Shown here: piece by piece, positions 47,758-58,256 of the stretch | How positions within the stretch are numbered: position 1 is the stretch's first letter | How the letters are laid out: every line of letters begins with the position of its first letter | NCBI GenBank assembly: GCA_964605235.1 | Contig: CAZSBB010000010.1 | Location: 1 to 64,000 of the forward strand | DNA from: CAZSBB01 sp964605235 | GTDB lineage: Bacteria; Planctomycetota; Phycisphaerae; Phycisphaerales; Phycisphaeraceae | DNA length: 64,000 bases | Reading direction: 5' to 3' | Notes under the pieces: generated by a model | What the model was told of the DNA's origin: nothing | Seen by the model: only the letters and a program-made list of their open reading frames with translations | Database searches by the model: none | Program-made: the position numbers and the translations under genes

Positions 47758-49812
47758 ATGCAGGAAAGCCGCACCGAACACGCTCTGCAACGAGCCGGAA
47801 GCGTCAGCGACGGGAAGCGTGAGCGAACGCCGCACGCTGTCGGTTTACATCGTGACGTTTTGGTAACCGGGCGCCCTTTCCGTCGCTTACGCTTCCGGCT
47901 CGTTTTCGCATTGTTTCTGCTGGTGCTGTGGGTGATGCTGTCGAGTGCTGCACATCCCGTGTTGGCGCAGGCCACGACCGAACAGGATGCCCCCGCGCTG
48001 CCGACGGACGCGCCGCGGGTGGACTGGTTTCACGCTCAGCAGGTGTATGACCGGATCATGCCGTGGGTCAGCGCCGGCGTGGTCGCTGATGCCGGCGCGC
48101 CGCTTTACGTGCGTGATCTGGGGGGCGTATGCGTGACTCTGCGCTGGTTGGGCCGGAGCATGGGCGAAGTGGCGTTGACTGCCGATGATGCCGGGCGCAC
48201 GGATGATGAAGTGGTGAATCTGGCGGAGGAAGTTGCCGCCGCCACCGCGCGGGCGCTGCTGGTGGTGCGTTCGGAGCTGGGCGGCGCCAGTGACGCGGAG
48301 CTGCGCGATGTGCTGCAGCGGCTGCAGGTCGATCTGCAGGTGGCGTCGCGTCCGCGCCAGCTCGATGCGCCGCCGGGCATCACCGGCGACATGCTGCTGC
48401 AATATGTCCGCCCCGGCTACGACGGCGTGCAGGTGGTCAAGCCCGATGGCAGCGCGACGCAATGGTTCTGGCCCGCCAACCTGCTCGCCCGCAGCATGGG
48501 GGTGCGCGGGCTGGTGCTCGGGGCGCTCAAGGACTGGGGCTATCCTCCCCAGGCGTTGGCGGACCTGGGACAGCCAGCGAAAAATCCCGTGACGCTGCGG
48601 CGTTTTGCGGTCATTCATCTGGTGCAGCCCGCGCCCGATTTGCCGGTGGTCCGGCTGATCCGCGGCAATGTGCTGTTGCCCCCGGAAGGCATCGATACCC
48701 CCACGCTGGATCTGCTGGGGGCGCGGCTGGCGATCCATCTGCTGCGCAAACAGCGCGACGACGGCTCCATGGCGGGCACGTTCCGCCCGACCGCCCAGCG
48801 TTTTGAGCCGATGAATGCTTCCCTGCGCGAGCAGGCGCTGGCGGCGGTCGCCTTGGCGCGCTGGGGGCGGCTGAGCCGCATTCAAGCGCCCGCCGATGGC
48901 CGGTACATTCCCGCCGAAGCCGCCGCCCGCGCGGCGCTGGGTTATCTGGGCGATCAACTGCTGCCGAGCTTTTCGCGCGAGCAGTTCGGCGCTGCGGCCC
49001 TGACGCTGCTGGGCATGATCGAATGTCCTGACGCTCCGCGCGCCAAGACAGTGCGCGACCTGCTCGCCAAGCAGATTCTTGCCCAGCAGGCCGCTGACGG
49101 GCGTTTTGCCGGCGACGAGGCGAAGAAGGTCAAGCCGCTGGGTCCGGGTGAGCAGGCGGTGACGCTGGCGGCGTTGTCCGCGTTGTACGAGCAGACGCGC
49201 GGCGAAGCGCTCGCCAGCGCGTTGGTGCGCGGCAGCGCGTGGCTGCTGGATGAGGGCAAGCTGCGCAATGCCGGCGCGTTGCCGTGGGTCGCCGGATTGC
49301 TGGGTCGCATCCCCGCGGAAGCGGTGACGATGGACGGCAAAAAGTACGAACCCGCCCAGTTGCGCGCGCCGCTGCAGGAAGCGCTGCGGATTCTGCTGGC
49401 GCACCAGGTGGAGCCGGACCCCGCGCTGGAGCCGGCGGATGTGGTGGGGGGTTTCGATTTGACGCTGCGTCCGCGCGGCGCCGCGCCGCAGCCGGATTGG
49501 CGCACGAGCTACGGCTTATGGCTGGTGGCGTCGTGTCTGCGTCCCGGTGCGGGGTTGTCCGCCGTGGAGGCTGGAAAATCCCCGGTGGAACTGCTCCACC
49601 GCAGCGCCCTGGCGGGACGGTTCATCGCGCAGCTGACGTTTGACGATCCCAGTTGCTACTACTTCAACAGCCGGGCGGACGCGGTCGGCGGCGTGCGCGA
49701 AGCGCTGTGGGACAACCACCTGCCGGTGGAGGCGTCGGCAACGGCGCTGCTGGCGGTGACGGAACTGAAGCTGGCGCTGAGCGAGATGGCGGGGGCGGGG
49801 AAGGCTCAGTGA
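47758..49812 (+). CDS. Large secreted protein with terpenoid-cyclase-like alpha/alpha repeats
   Basis: A 684-residue protein, start uncertain. Residues 12-48 are encoded by a GAGCCGGAAGC repeat element; its second arm gives the basic FRRLRFRLVF that precedes the hydrophobic LFLLVLWVML and a cleavage site near VLAQA (about residue 71), so the signal peptide is partly repeat-derived. A TTG at codon 36 is a plausible true start. The mature part has helical repeats (LAIHLLRKQRDDGSMAGTF, AALTLLGMI, ILAQQAADGRFAG) resembling prenyltransferase/squalene-cyclase-like or alpha-2-macroglobulin-type repeats. No catalytic motif is recognised. Likely co-transcribed with the Nudix gene. Confidence 0.65.
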   Translation: MQESRTEHALQRAGSVSDGKRERTPHAVGLHRDVLVTGRPFRRLRFRLVFALFLLVLWVMLSSAAHPVLAQATTEQDAPALPTDAPRVDWFHAQQVYDRIMPWVSAGVVADAGAPLYVRDLGGVCVTLRWLGRSMGEVALTADDAGRTDDEVVNLAEEVAAATARALLVVRSELGGASDAELRDVLQRLQVDLQVASRPRQLDAPPGITGDMLLQYVRPGYDGVQVVKPDGSATQWFWPANLLARSMGVRGLVLGALKDWGYPPQALADLGQPAKNPVTLRRFAVIHLVQPAPDLPVVRLIRGNVLLPPEGIDTPTLDLLGARLAIHLLRKQRDDGSMAGTFRPTAQRFEPMNASLREQALAAVALARWGRLSRIQAPADGRYIPAEAAARAALGYLGDQLLPSFSREQFGAAALTLLGMIECPDAPRAKTVRDLLAKQILAQQAADGRFAGDEAKKVKPLGPGEQAVTLAALSALYEQTRGEALASALVRGSAWLLDEGKLRNAGALPWVAGLLGRIPAEAVTMDGKKYEPAQLRAPLQEALRILLAHQVEPDPALEPADVVGGFDLTLRPRGAAPQPDWRTSYGLWLVASCLRPGAGLSAVEAGKSPVELLHRSALAGRFIAQLTFDDPSCYYFNSRADAVGGVREALWDNHLPVEASATALLAVTELKLALSEMAGAGKAQ
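47788..47906. repeat. GAGCCGGAAGC inverted repeat, copy 2, inside a coding region
   Basis: Left arm CAACGAGCCGGAAGCG (47788 onward) and right arm CGCTTCCGGCTCGTTTT (ending 47906) are inverted; the inner GTCAGCGACGG pairs with CCGTCGCTTAC. The spacer of about 60 bp differs from copy 1 at 47094. Both arms are read in frame by the gene starting at 47758. Confidence 0.85.
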
Positions 49813-50655
49813 GGGTTGGCGGAAGCTGGTGAGGTGGGGGTATAGCAGGTATCGGTGGTGCTGCGCCGTCGCCTGTGCGCTGCCGATGCGCGGCCTTGCT
49901 GGCCTCCCTGATTGCTTTCCAGCCTGCAATCCTGCTTGTCGTCGGCGCGGCGGACTTGCCCCGAGCAAATCTTAAGACACTACAGTCTTTTTCAATTTGA
50001 CCACACCGTCACCGGCTGTCATATTGTCGCCGGCTGGCTTGGGGGTGGTCTCCGAGCTGAAGATCGGCTTCCACAGGCGTGTCATCAGAATCGGGCGGTG
50101 GGCGGGACCGACAATTGGGGCGCGCGCGGGCGGGGAAAATCTCAGCTGCCCTGCGCTCCTGTCTCCCGATCCGGCTGGCGCTGGCTGACGTGGAACCGAT
50201 TTCCGATCCGCGATGGGGTGCCGTGCAAGTGGGCATTCAGGTGACAAGCGTTGCATCAGGGTCCGTTTTAGCCCAGCAGAGCCCTATTTGTTTCATTGAA
50301 CGACCCGGTCGCGTCACTCCAACCAATGCTGTCGTCAACGATCCTGCCGATCAGAACTGGCGGATATGGGCCTAGGTACAGCCATACCACGCGACTTGGG
50401 GTCATGCGGCATCGAGTCGAGCGCACGCGGGGCCGCCGTTCCATTTCCCCGCCCCCCCCATCCAGCATTGTTACCTGACCTCACGGGCAGATTCTCACCC
50501 GCTTTCAGGTGCGCCGGCGCTTCTGAATTGGCGCTGCATCACAACCATCGACTTCCGCGTCCGGCTGGAGGCTGGGCTGAGCGGCGTCAATACGCAGATA
50601 CAAATCAACCTGCCCTGGTAGTGAATGGCATTGCTACTTTTTCATGGAGAGACAC
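49813..50655. other. Large gene-free region before the symporter genes
   Basis: 843 bp without a convincing gene; short open frames on both strands have no initiation signals or recognisable domains. Base composition is mixed, with C/G runs near 50449-50460. GGAGA at 50646 is the ribosome-binding site of the next gene. It could hold a promoter and long leader or a decayed gene. Confidence 0.4.
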
Positions 50656-50949
50656 ATGTTCCACGGCCCCGCGGCTGACTCCGGTCCCGATCATGCCGTC
50701 GCGTACAAAACGCGCTTCGGCATCATCATGTTTGTCATCTATTCCCTGATCTATGTCGGGTTCGTGGCGATCAATGTCATCGAACCCGCACTGATGGCGA
50801 CTCCCATCATCTGGGGCCTGAACCTGGCGGTGGTGTACGGCGTCGGCTTAATTGTGATCGCGCTGGTGCTGGCCTTGATCTACAACCACGGCTGCACCAG
50901 GCGGGAACGCATTACCCAGGCCGCACAAGAAGCCAAGGGGACCAAGTAA
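50656..50949 (+). CDS. DUF485 membrane protein (acetate symporter partner)
   Basis: A 97-residue protein with two membrane helices (RFGIIMFVIYSLIYVGFVAI and the Leu/Val-rich segment about 57-80) and a short basic tail. DUF485 proteins are encoded directly before cation/acetate symporters (YjcH-ActP arrangement). The ATG at 50656 is chosen because GGAGA lies 6 nt upstream; an ATG four codons earlier lacks a site. Its stop codon overlaps the start of the symporter gene (TAATG). Confidence 0.88.
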   Translation: MFHGPAADSGPDHAVAYKTRFGIIMFVIYSLIYVGFVAINVIEPALMATPIIWGLNLAVVYGVGLIVIALVLALIYNHGCTRRERITQAAQEAKGTK

Positions 50950-53129
50950 TGGCAGTCATCATTTTCCTATGCTTCGTCGGCTTCGTCATCGGGCTTTCCT
51001 TCTACCTGGGCAACCGCACCAAATCCGCCAACGCCTACTTTGCGGCCGGCGGTCAGATTCACTGGGCGGTCAACGGCATCGCCTTTGCGGGCGACTATCT
51101 CTCCGCCGCCTCCTTCCTGGGCATCTGCGGAATGATCGCCTTCTATGGTTATGACGGATTCCTTTATTCCATTGGTTATCTCGCCGGCTGGATCGTGGCG
51201 TTGTTCGTGGTTGCCGAACCCATGAAACGCATGGGCAAATACACGTTCACCGACGCGCTGGACGCGAAGTTCAACAGCCGCGGCATTCAGTTGGCGGCGG
51301 CGATCAGCACGCTGGTGGTCAGCGTCTTTTACCTGATCCCGCAGATGGTCGGCGCCGGGGCTTTGGTCGTCCCACTCCTGCATATGTCGCATCACTGGGG
51401 GGTGATCATGGTGGGCGCGATCGTCATCACCATTGTGGCGACGGCGGGTATGGCTTCCACCACCTATGTGCAGTTTCTCAAAGGTGGACTGCTGATAGTC
51501 TTTTCGCTGATTATCAGCGTTGCGGTCTGTGTGCGGGGATTTTCGACGACGCCCTCCACGGTTGATGATGCGGGCAACACCATCGCGCATTACGCCTGGC
51601 GGGTGCTGGAGGTCACGGAGAACAAGGACGGCAGCCTGAACTGCCAGGCCGGCTTCTCCTTCATCCAGCGTCAGAATCTCGCCAGTGACAAAGCCGAGGG
51701 CGCGCAAATGGCGTTGGTCAAGCTGGTGGAAAGCGTGCCGTTGCAGGTCGATGCCCAGGGGCAGTTGAGTTACGAGTTCATGGGCCGTCGGCACACGTTT
51801 TCCAGCAATGACCAGATGAAACTGACCGGCCTGTTGGACAAAGACGCCCAGCAGATCGTCACCATTAACGGCCTTGAATATGTTCACAAGGACATCAACG
51901 GGGAACAGGTGCTGGTGCTGTACAACGGCCGCTCGCTGGTGATCGACGGGCTGCGGTTCACGGAAAACGAAGGCACCATTTACGCCAACATCGTCAATTG
52001 GTGGAAACTCACCCATGACGCCGATCAGCGGGTCATGCTCACGGAAGCCCAGTCCAAACTCACCCGCACCAACGGCGCGGTGATGATCAACGGCATCCCG
52101 GCCTCAACGGAAAACCAACTGCTGCCCGTCGGCACGTTGTCCCAGATCAAGGGCGAGACCAACCCGCCGCAGAAATCCGTCGGGGCGGTTGAATTCCTGG
52201 CCACGCTCAGTCAGCCGGACACCACGTTCGTCACCTGGAAAGCACAGAACATCACCGAGGAAGACAGTGTGCTGACTGTGTATTACCCGATGGATCGCTC
52301 GGGTCCGCAGTCCATGATTCCGGGTCAGTATTTCAAAGTGAAAACCTCGATCCAGAAACTGGACTTCGTCTCCCTGATGCTGGCGCTGTTCTTTGGTACG
52401 GCTGCGCTGCCCCACATCCTGATTCGTTACTACACGGTTCCCAGCCCGGCCTCGGCGCGCAAGTCCACGATTGTCGCCATTGCTTCCATCGGCATTTTCT
52501 ACGTGCTGACCCTGTACATGGGGTTGGGCGCGGCCGTGAACAATGTGCTCAATCTGGAATCGAGCAACATGTCCGCCCCGCTGCTGGCGCGAAGCTTCGG
52601 CACGGTGATCTTCGCGATCATCTCGGCGGTCGCCTTCGCCACCGTGCTGGGCACCGTCAGCGGTTTGATCGTGGCCTCCTCCGGCGCGGTCGCGCATGAC
52701 CTGCTGGACCGGTACTGCGGCATGAATATGACGGAAAAGCAAAAGGTCGGCGTCGGCAAGCTGGCCGCCATCGCCGTCGGTCTGGTGGCCATCATCCTGG
52801 GCATCGCCTTCAAGGGCGTCAATGTGACCTTCCTGGTCGGGCTCGCCTTTGCCGTCGCCGCCAGCGCCAATCTGCCTTCCATCCTCATGCTCTTGTTCTG
52901 GAAGAAAACCACGGCACAAGGCATCGTGGCTTCCATCATCATCGGCATCGTCTCGGCGGTCGGGCTGATCATCTTCTCGCCGGTGATGTATCAGCTCTAT
53001 GGGCTGGATGCGGCGACTGCACCGATCCCGCTCAAGAGCCCAGGCATTGTGTCGATCCCACTGAGTTTCATCACGCTGATTGTGGTTTCGCTGATGACTC
53101 AGAAAAAGAAACAGGAACCAGCAGCGTAA
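50949..53129 (+). CDS. actP: Sodium:solute symporter, acetate/monocarboxylate type, with a large insertion
   Basis: A 726-residue SSS transporter. GNRTKSANAYFAAGGQIHWAV with the following FAGDYLSAASFLG is the signature of the ActP branch; GAVAHDLLDRY and GLAFAVAASANLPSILMLLFW are later helices of the same group. Between helices about 6 and 7 (residues 196-466) lies a hydrophilic insertion of some 270 residues where E. coli ActP has a much shorter loop. It contains VDAQGQLSYEFMGRRHTFSS, FTENEGTIYANIVNWWKL and no clear motif. The gene overlaps the DUF485 gene by one base (TAATG). The gene name is by family; substrate could be another short carboxylate. Confidence 0.85.
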   Translation: MAVIIFLCFVGFVIGLSFYLGNRTKSANAYFAAGGQIHWAVNGIAFAGDYLSAASFLGICGMIAFYGYDGFLYSIGYLAGWIVALFVVAEPMKRMGKYTFTDALDAKFNSRGIQLAAAISTLVVSVFYLIPQMVGAGALVVPLLHMSHHWGVIMVGAIVITIVATAGMASTTYVQFLKGGLLIVFSLIISVAVCVRGFSTTPSTVDDAGNTIAHYAWRVLEVTENKDGSLNCQAGFSFIQRQNLASDKAEGAQMALVKLVESVPLQVDAQGQLSYEFMGRRHTFSSNDQMKLTGLLDKDAQQIVTINGLEYVHKDINGEQVLVLYNGRSLVIDGLRFTENEGTIYANIVNWWKLTHDADQRVMLTEAQSKLTRTNGAVMINGIPASTENQLLPVGTLSQIKGETNPPQKSVGAVEFLATLSQPDTTFVTWKAQNITEEDSVLTVYYPMDRSGPQSMIPGQYFKVKTSIQKLDFVSLMLALFFGTAALPHILIRYYTVPSPASARKSTIVAIASIGIFYVLTLYMGLGAAVNNVLNLESSNMSAPLLARSFGTVIFAIISAVAFATVLGTVSGLIVASSGAVAHDLLDRYCGMNMTEKQKVGVGKLAAIAVGLVAIILGIAFKGVNVTFLVGLAFAVAASANLPSILMLLFWKKTTAQGIVASIIIGIVSAVGLIIFSPVMYQLYGLDAATAPIPLKSPGIVSIPLSFITLIVVSLMTQKKKQEPAA

Positions 53130-53163
53130 TACACCAGCCATCGCACAGTCACGTGGGCAGTTG

Positions 53164-53724
53164 CTACTCAACCCAGTAGCGTTCCTGATCCAAAGCTGCG
53201 GCACAGGCCACCCGGCCGCGCACGGCACCCAGGGTGCCGGGGGTCAGTTCGAGCACCATCCATGCCGGGGCGTTGTGCGGAGCGATGGGATAGGTTGCCT
53301 CCAGTCCCCAGGCGCCGGCGGGTTGGAAGCCCAGGCGCGGGTAGTACGCCGGATGGCCGAGCACGAACACCAGGTCCACGCCTGCCGCCGCCGCCTGCCG
53401 CAGCGCCGCCTGCGCCAGTTGTGTGCCCACGCCCTGCCGCTGGTGCGTGGGCAACACCGCCAGCGGCGCCAGCAACTGTGCGGCCGTGTGATGGGTCGAC
53501 GGCTCAAGGCGCGCCGCCGTCAGCAGCACGTGACCCACGATGGCATTTTCCTGCAGCGCCAGCAACGACAAGGAAGGCGCCGCGGTCGGATCCGCCAGCA
53601 GCGCCGCCACCAGTTCAGCGATGACCGGCCCCTCCGCCGGCCCAAACGCCGCGCGGTGGACCGCCAGCAGGGCGGGCAGGTCGTCGGGTTGGGCAGGTCG
53701 GAATTGCAGCATGGGCAAGCTCAT
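53164..53724 (-). CDS. GNAT family N-acetyltransferase (YhbS-like)
   Basis: A 186-residue acetyl-CoA-dependent acyltransferase. The acetyl-CoA motif A reads LAPLAVLPTHQRQGVGTQLAQAAL (pyrophosphate loop Q-x-x-G-V-G), then VFVLGHPAYYPRLGF, the YhbS-type motif B. Substrate unknown. The gene is convergent with the symporter. Its ATG directly abuts the GGTGTCAGG hairpin (53725), which must contain or replace its promoter; no Shine-Dalgarno is visible there. Confidence 0.9.
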   Translation of the reverse strand: MSLPMLQFRPAQPDDLPALLAVHRAAFGPAEGPVIAELVAALLADPTAAPSLSLLALQENAIVGHVLLTAARLEPSTHHTAAQLLAPLAVLPTHQRQGVGTQLAQAALRQAAAAGVDLVFVLGHPAYYPRLGFQPAGAWGLEATYPIAPHNAPAWMVLELTPGTLGAVRGRVACAAALDQERYWVE

Positions 53725-53765
53725 TGTCAGGTTGGATATTTATTCATCCTGACACCTTATTCTTC
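53725..53765. repeat. GGTGTCAGG hairpin element, copy 1
   Basis: TGTCAGG-TTGGATATTTATTCAT-CCTGACACC followed by TTATTCTTC. The hairpin arms lose the outer GG on the left. The following ACCTTATTCTTCCC is repeated in tandem (53754-53767 and 53768-53781). Copy 2 at 54176-54216 is in the same orientation. Confidence 0.85.
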
Positions 53766-54083
53766 CCACCTTATTCTTCCCAGTTTTGCTTCTTCGTTTT
53801 GTTTTTCTTCCAGAATTATTTCTACGCCTTCGTAGTACCCCCTAGCTTTAGCAGTTGTGCTATTCTTGCTTCGATACCATCGAAAATGCTCAATAGCCTG
53901 AGCCCTTGTCCAATCGGAGGTGTCACCGCTAACACGCTTGGGACCAAGAAACAACTCATATCGCGGCTGATTCTGGCCTATTTGAGACGTAGTTGATTGA
54001 TTTGTTTCTGATTGACGGACCTGATTTGTAGAACTACAACCAAAACAAAAAAAGAACATGCAGCATAAAATAGTCATTTTCAT
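53757..54083 (-). CDS. Small predicted lipoprotein, AT-rich
   Basis: A 108-residue protein with signal MKMTILCCMFFFCFGC and Cys16 as a possible lipid attachment site, although the -3 residue is Cys and the lipobox is not ideal. The mature part is polar (SSTNQVRQSETNQSTTSQIG) and ends in DWTRAQAIEHFRWYRSKN and EGVEIILEEKQNEEAKLG. No family is recognised. GGAG lies 9 nt before the ATG. Base composition is clearly more AT-rich than the flanking genes. The stop codon lies within copy 1 of the GGTGTCAGG element, and copy 2 lies 92 bp upstream of the start. Confidence 0.55.
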   Translation of the reverse strand: MKMTILCCMFFFCFGCSSTNQVRQSETNQSTTSQIGQNQPRYELFLGPKRVSGDTSDWTRAQAIEHFRWYRSKNSTTAKARGYYEGVEIILEEKQNEEAKLGRIRWEE

Positions 54084-54175
54084 GGTCGTATTCTCCGCTG
54101 TATCTGAAATACTAACGCAAATCGGCTCAGTTACCGGCCACCCGCGGAAGAGGGATACCAGCAGCATTATTAAGG

Positions 54176-54216
54176 TGTCAGGTTGGATATTTATTCGTCC
54201 TGACACCATATTCTTC
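54176..54216. repeat. GGTGTCAGG hairpin element, copy 2
   Basis: GTGTCAGG-TTGGATATTTATTCGT-CCTGACACC followed by ATATTCTTC; with the two bases before it the arms are GGTGTCAGG/CCTGACACC. It is 451 bp from copy 1, nearly identical and in direct orientation, and ends one base before the AbiTii stop codon. Confidence 0.88.
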
Positions 54217-54217
54217 T

Positions 54218-55057
54218 CTAGATAATGTTTGTCGCAGTAAGCCAGTTCCGGATCGTTTCTGAAAGTATACCTAATGTCGCACCATATTTTTTTAACCATT
54301 CAAAGCCACGACTAACCGCGCCTTTTCGAACTTCGCTTTTTTCCGACTTTATAGCATCAAGTATCTGTTCCAGTTCGTTTCTTGCTTTTTGACTGATCCC
54401 AGCCTCTTTGAGCTGTGAATGGATACTCGCATAGTCGCCAACTACCACGTTTGACGAATTTACATTACCCCACACTCCCGAAAACTGCCCAATTTGAATT
54501 GATGTAGCCTGTCGAACCTCATTTGGCGTAAAAGTTAGTCCTTCACCGAGAATCCCCTCTTGTTCTAGTTCAAGAGCTAAATTGAGAATTTCGGTTCGTA
54601 CCGCGTCCAGTATTTTTTTTAGTTGACTGTGCCCAATTGTCAACCTGGGAATAATGCCCATTCGATATTCGTTGGTGTTTAAGAACAAATTATTTATTGC
54701 ATCTTGTGGTAAGTTGATAGCTAGAATTCCGTCACCGTCACCATTTTCACATAGGTGTTCAATTTCAGATATTGGCTGTTGTATTGTTCGGGTCTTTAGC
54801 GCGCGTTCCAGTTCAGCGTTTGCTAATATAACTGGAATCCAACCATTATAGGGATTGTGTGCCCGAAGCTCACCTCGAACAATACGATAGTTAGGGGTAT
54901 CTGGTGTTGAGTACCCCGAGAGTTCATTTGTCGCATATTTCACAAATCCGTCAACTCGCAGTTTCTTTCCTACGGCAACAGCTTTGCGTAATAAATCGGT
55001 AACTCGCACTTTGGGGTCCATTGCGTCCCGCTGGAGTTCTAAGACGAGAGATGACAT
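54218..55057 (-). CDS. AbiTii-domain protein (abortive-infection type phage defence)
   Basis: A 279-residue protein whose N-terminal 95 residues match the AbiTii domain: SSLVLELQRDAMDPKVRVTD, LLRKAVAVGKKL and YATNELSGY followed by YRIVRGELRAHNPYNGW. A middle region (about 100-185) and a beta-type linker GVWGNVNSSNVVVGDYASI (200-218) of the kind seen in effector-associated modules lead to a C-terminal helical segment EWLKKYGATLGILSETIRNWL that could be the effector or a membrane-active helix. Codon use is AT-rich, unlike the chromosome, indicating horizontal gain. AGGAAC precedes the ATG. No partner gene is adjacent except the lipoprotein downstream. Confidence 0.8.
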   Translation of the reverse strand: MSSLVLELQRDAMDPKVRVTDLLRKAVAVGKKLRVDGFVKYATNELSGYSTPDTPNYRIVRGELRAHNPYNGWIPVILANAELERALKTRTIQQPISEIEHLCENGDGDGILAINLPQDAINNLFLNTNEYRMGIIPRLTIGHSQLKKILDAVRTEILNLALELEQEGILGEGLTFTPNEVRQATSIQIGQFSGVWGNVNSSNVVVGDYASIHSQLKEAGISQKARNELEQILDAIKSEKSEVRKGAVSRGFEWLKKYGATLGILSETIRNWLTATNII

Positions 55058-55123
55058 GATGGTTCCTGTATGTATGCACTTTAGCTTGGAAAACCAAGGC
55101 GTCAGGTTAAGTTTTACTCTTAC

Positions 55124-55408
55124 CTACCCCCGCAGCACGCCCATATACGGCGAGAGCGCAATCCCCACCGCCAGCATGGGCAGATAGCCCCAGCGAACGT
55201 AGAGCAGGTCCATCGCGCGGGGCGCATTCGGCCGACGCAGCATGATGACGGCCACGCCGACCCAGAAGCCAAGCATGGCGGCGCCGCCCGCTTTGGCGAG
55301 GGTTCCGCCATCCAGCAGCATCAGCAGGAAGAGCGTCGCCAGCACCTGCAGGAGGAGCGCGACCTTGACGGCTGAGCGGTAGTCAGGGGAGAGCGGCAGG
55401 GCAGTCAT
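55124..55408 (-). CDS. Small hypothetical membrane protein
   Basis: A 94-residue protein with three predicted membrane segments (about 14-33, 40-57 and 73-88) and no recognised family. Base composition is again GC-rich, so the AT-rich patch ends between 55057 and 55124. GGGAA lies 8 nt before the ATG. No functional clue from neighbours. Confidence 0.6.
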   Translation of the reverse strand: MTALPLSPDYRSAVKVALLLQVLATLFLLMLLDGGTLAKAGGAAMLGFWVGVAVIMLRRPNAPRAMDLLYVRWGYLPMLAVGIALSPYMGVLRG

Positions 55409-55887
55409 GTTTGTTTCCCGGATGCGGACGAAGGCTTCAGTTGCTTGCTATGGAAAGCATGTCCGTGGTGCTTGGATGGGTACAGGCGATTTTATCGTGG
55501 GGATTGCTTATCCGCGCCTGTTGGTGGGGGTGTTGGGGAGGAATCCCGCAGATTCGCCTACGGCTCATCTGCCTGCGTCCTGGGGACGCCTTGGGGATGC
55601 CAGCGTTTGAGGCGTTCTAAACTGGGGCTGCGCAGCGCTTGGGCGAGTTCTGCAGCGCAGCGACGGCGTGCCCAAAAATTAGGCAACCCGGAAACCCGTC
55701 CCCGCGCGAATTAGCATTTTCTGACCCCGAAAAACCGCCTTGGCGGCGTTGCGGCAAGGGATCGCGTATGATCCGGTCGTTCCCGGCATGGGCCTTGCAT
55801 GTCGCTTGGTCTCTGGACGTTCCATGAGGCTGGTTCAAAAGCCAGAGTTGGTGGTTCTTGTGCACCGTGTTGATGGAGATCACAGGT
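55409..55887. other. Upstream region of glutamine synthetase
   Basis: 479 bp without a supportable gene. TGG-N10-TGCA at 55849-55864 has the GG/GC spacing of a sigma-54 -24/-12 element but matches the consensus poorly, and would leave only about 12 nt of leader. GGAGA (55875 onward) is the ribosome-binding site of glnA. Confidence 0.35.
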
Positions 55888-58071
<2,184 letters not shown>

Positions 58072-58107
58072 CCGCGCCCCGGCGCACCTCCGTTTGTCAG
58101 CCAGCCG

Positions 58108-58148
58108 CGAGGTCGGTGCTCTTTATGGGCGCCGACCTCGTTTTTTTT
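58108..58148 (+). terminator. Rho-independent terminator of glutamine synthetase
   Basis: CGAGGTCGG pairs with CCGACCTCG and is followed by eight T residues. It starts 37 bp after the stop codon. Confidence 0.9.
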
Positions 58149-58183
58149 GCGCGTGCGGCGGTGAGGGGAACGATTGGTTCACT

Positions 58184-58210
58184 TAGCCCCCGGCGAGTCG
58201 CCGGGGGCTA
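58184..58210. repeat. REP-like 27-bp palindrome, copy 3
   Basis: Identical over 27 bp to copy 1 at 22024 (TAGCCCCCGGCGA-G-TCGCCGGGGGCTA), including the following AATG. It lies between the convergent glutamine synthetase and sigma-54 activator genes. Confidence 0.88.
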
Positions 58211-58256
58211 AATGCGCGCTGCGTTGCGCAACAGCGGACGAATACCCCTGGACCGC

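Noticed and set aside
50079..50375. A 98-codon plus-strand frame in the gap before the symporter genes
   Set aside because: No ribosome-binding site, no domain and no codon bias like the neighbours; could be a remnant but cannot be supported as a gene.
55849..55864. Sigma-54 promoter of glutamine synthetase
   Set aside because: Only the GG/GC spacing and part of the -12 element match; the -24 element is TGGTGG and the leader would be about 12 nt. Too weak to list as a promoter.
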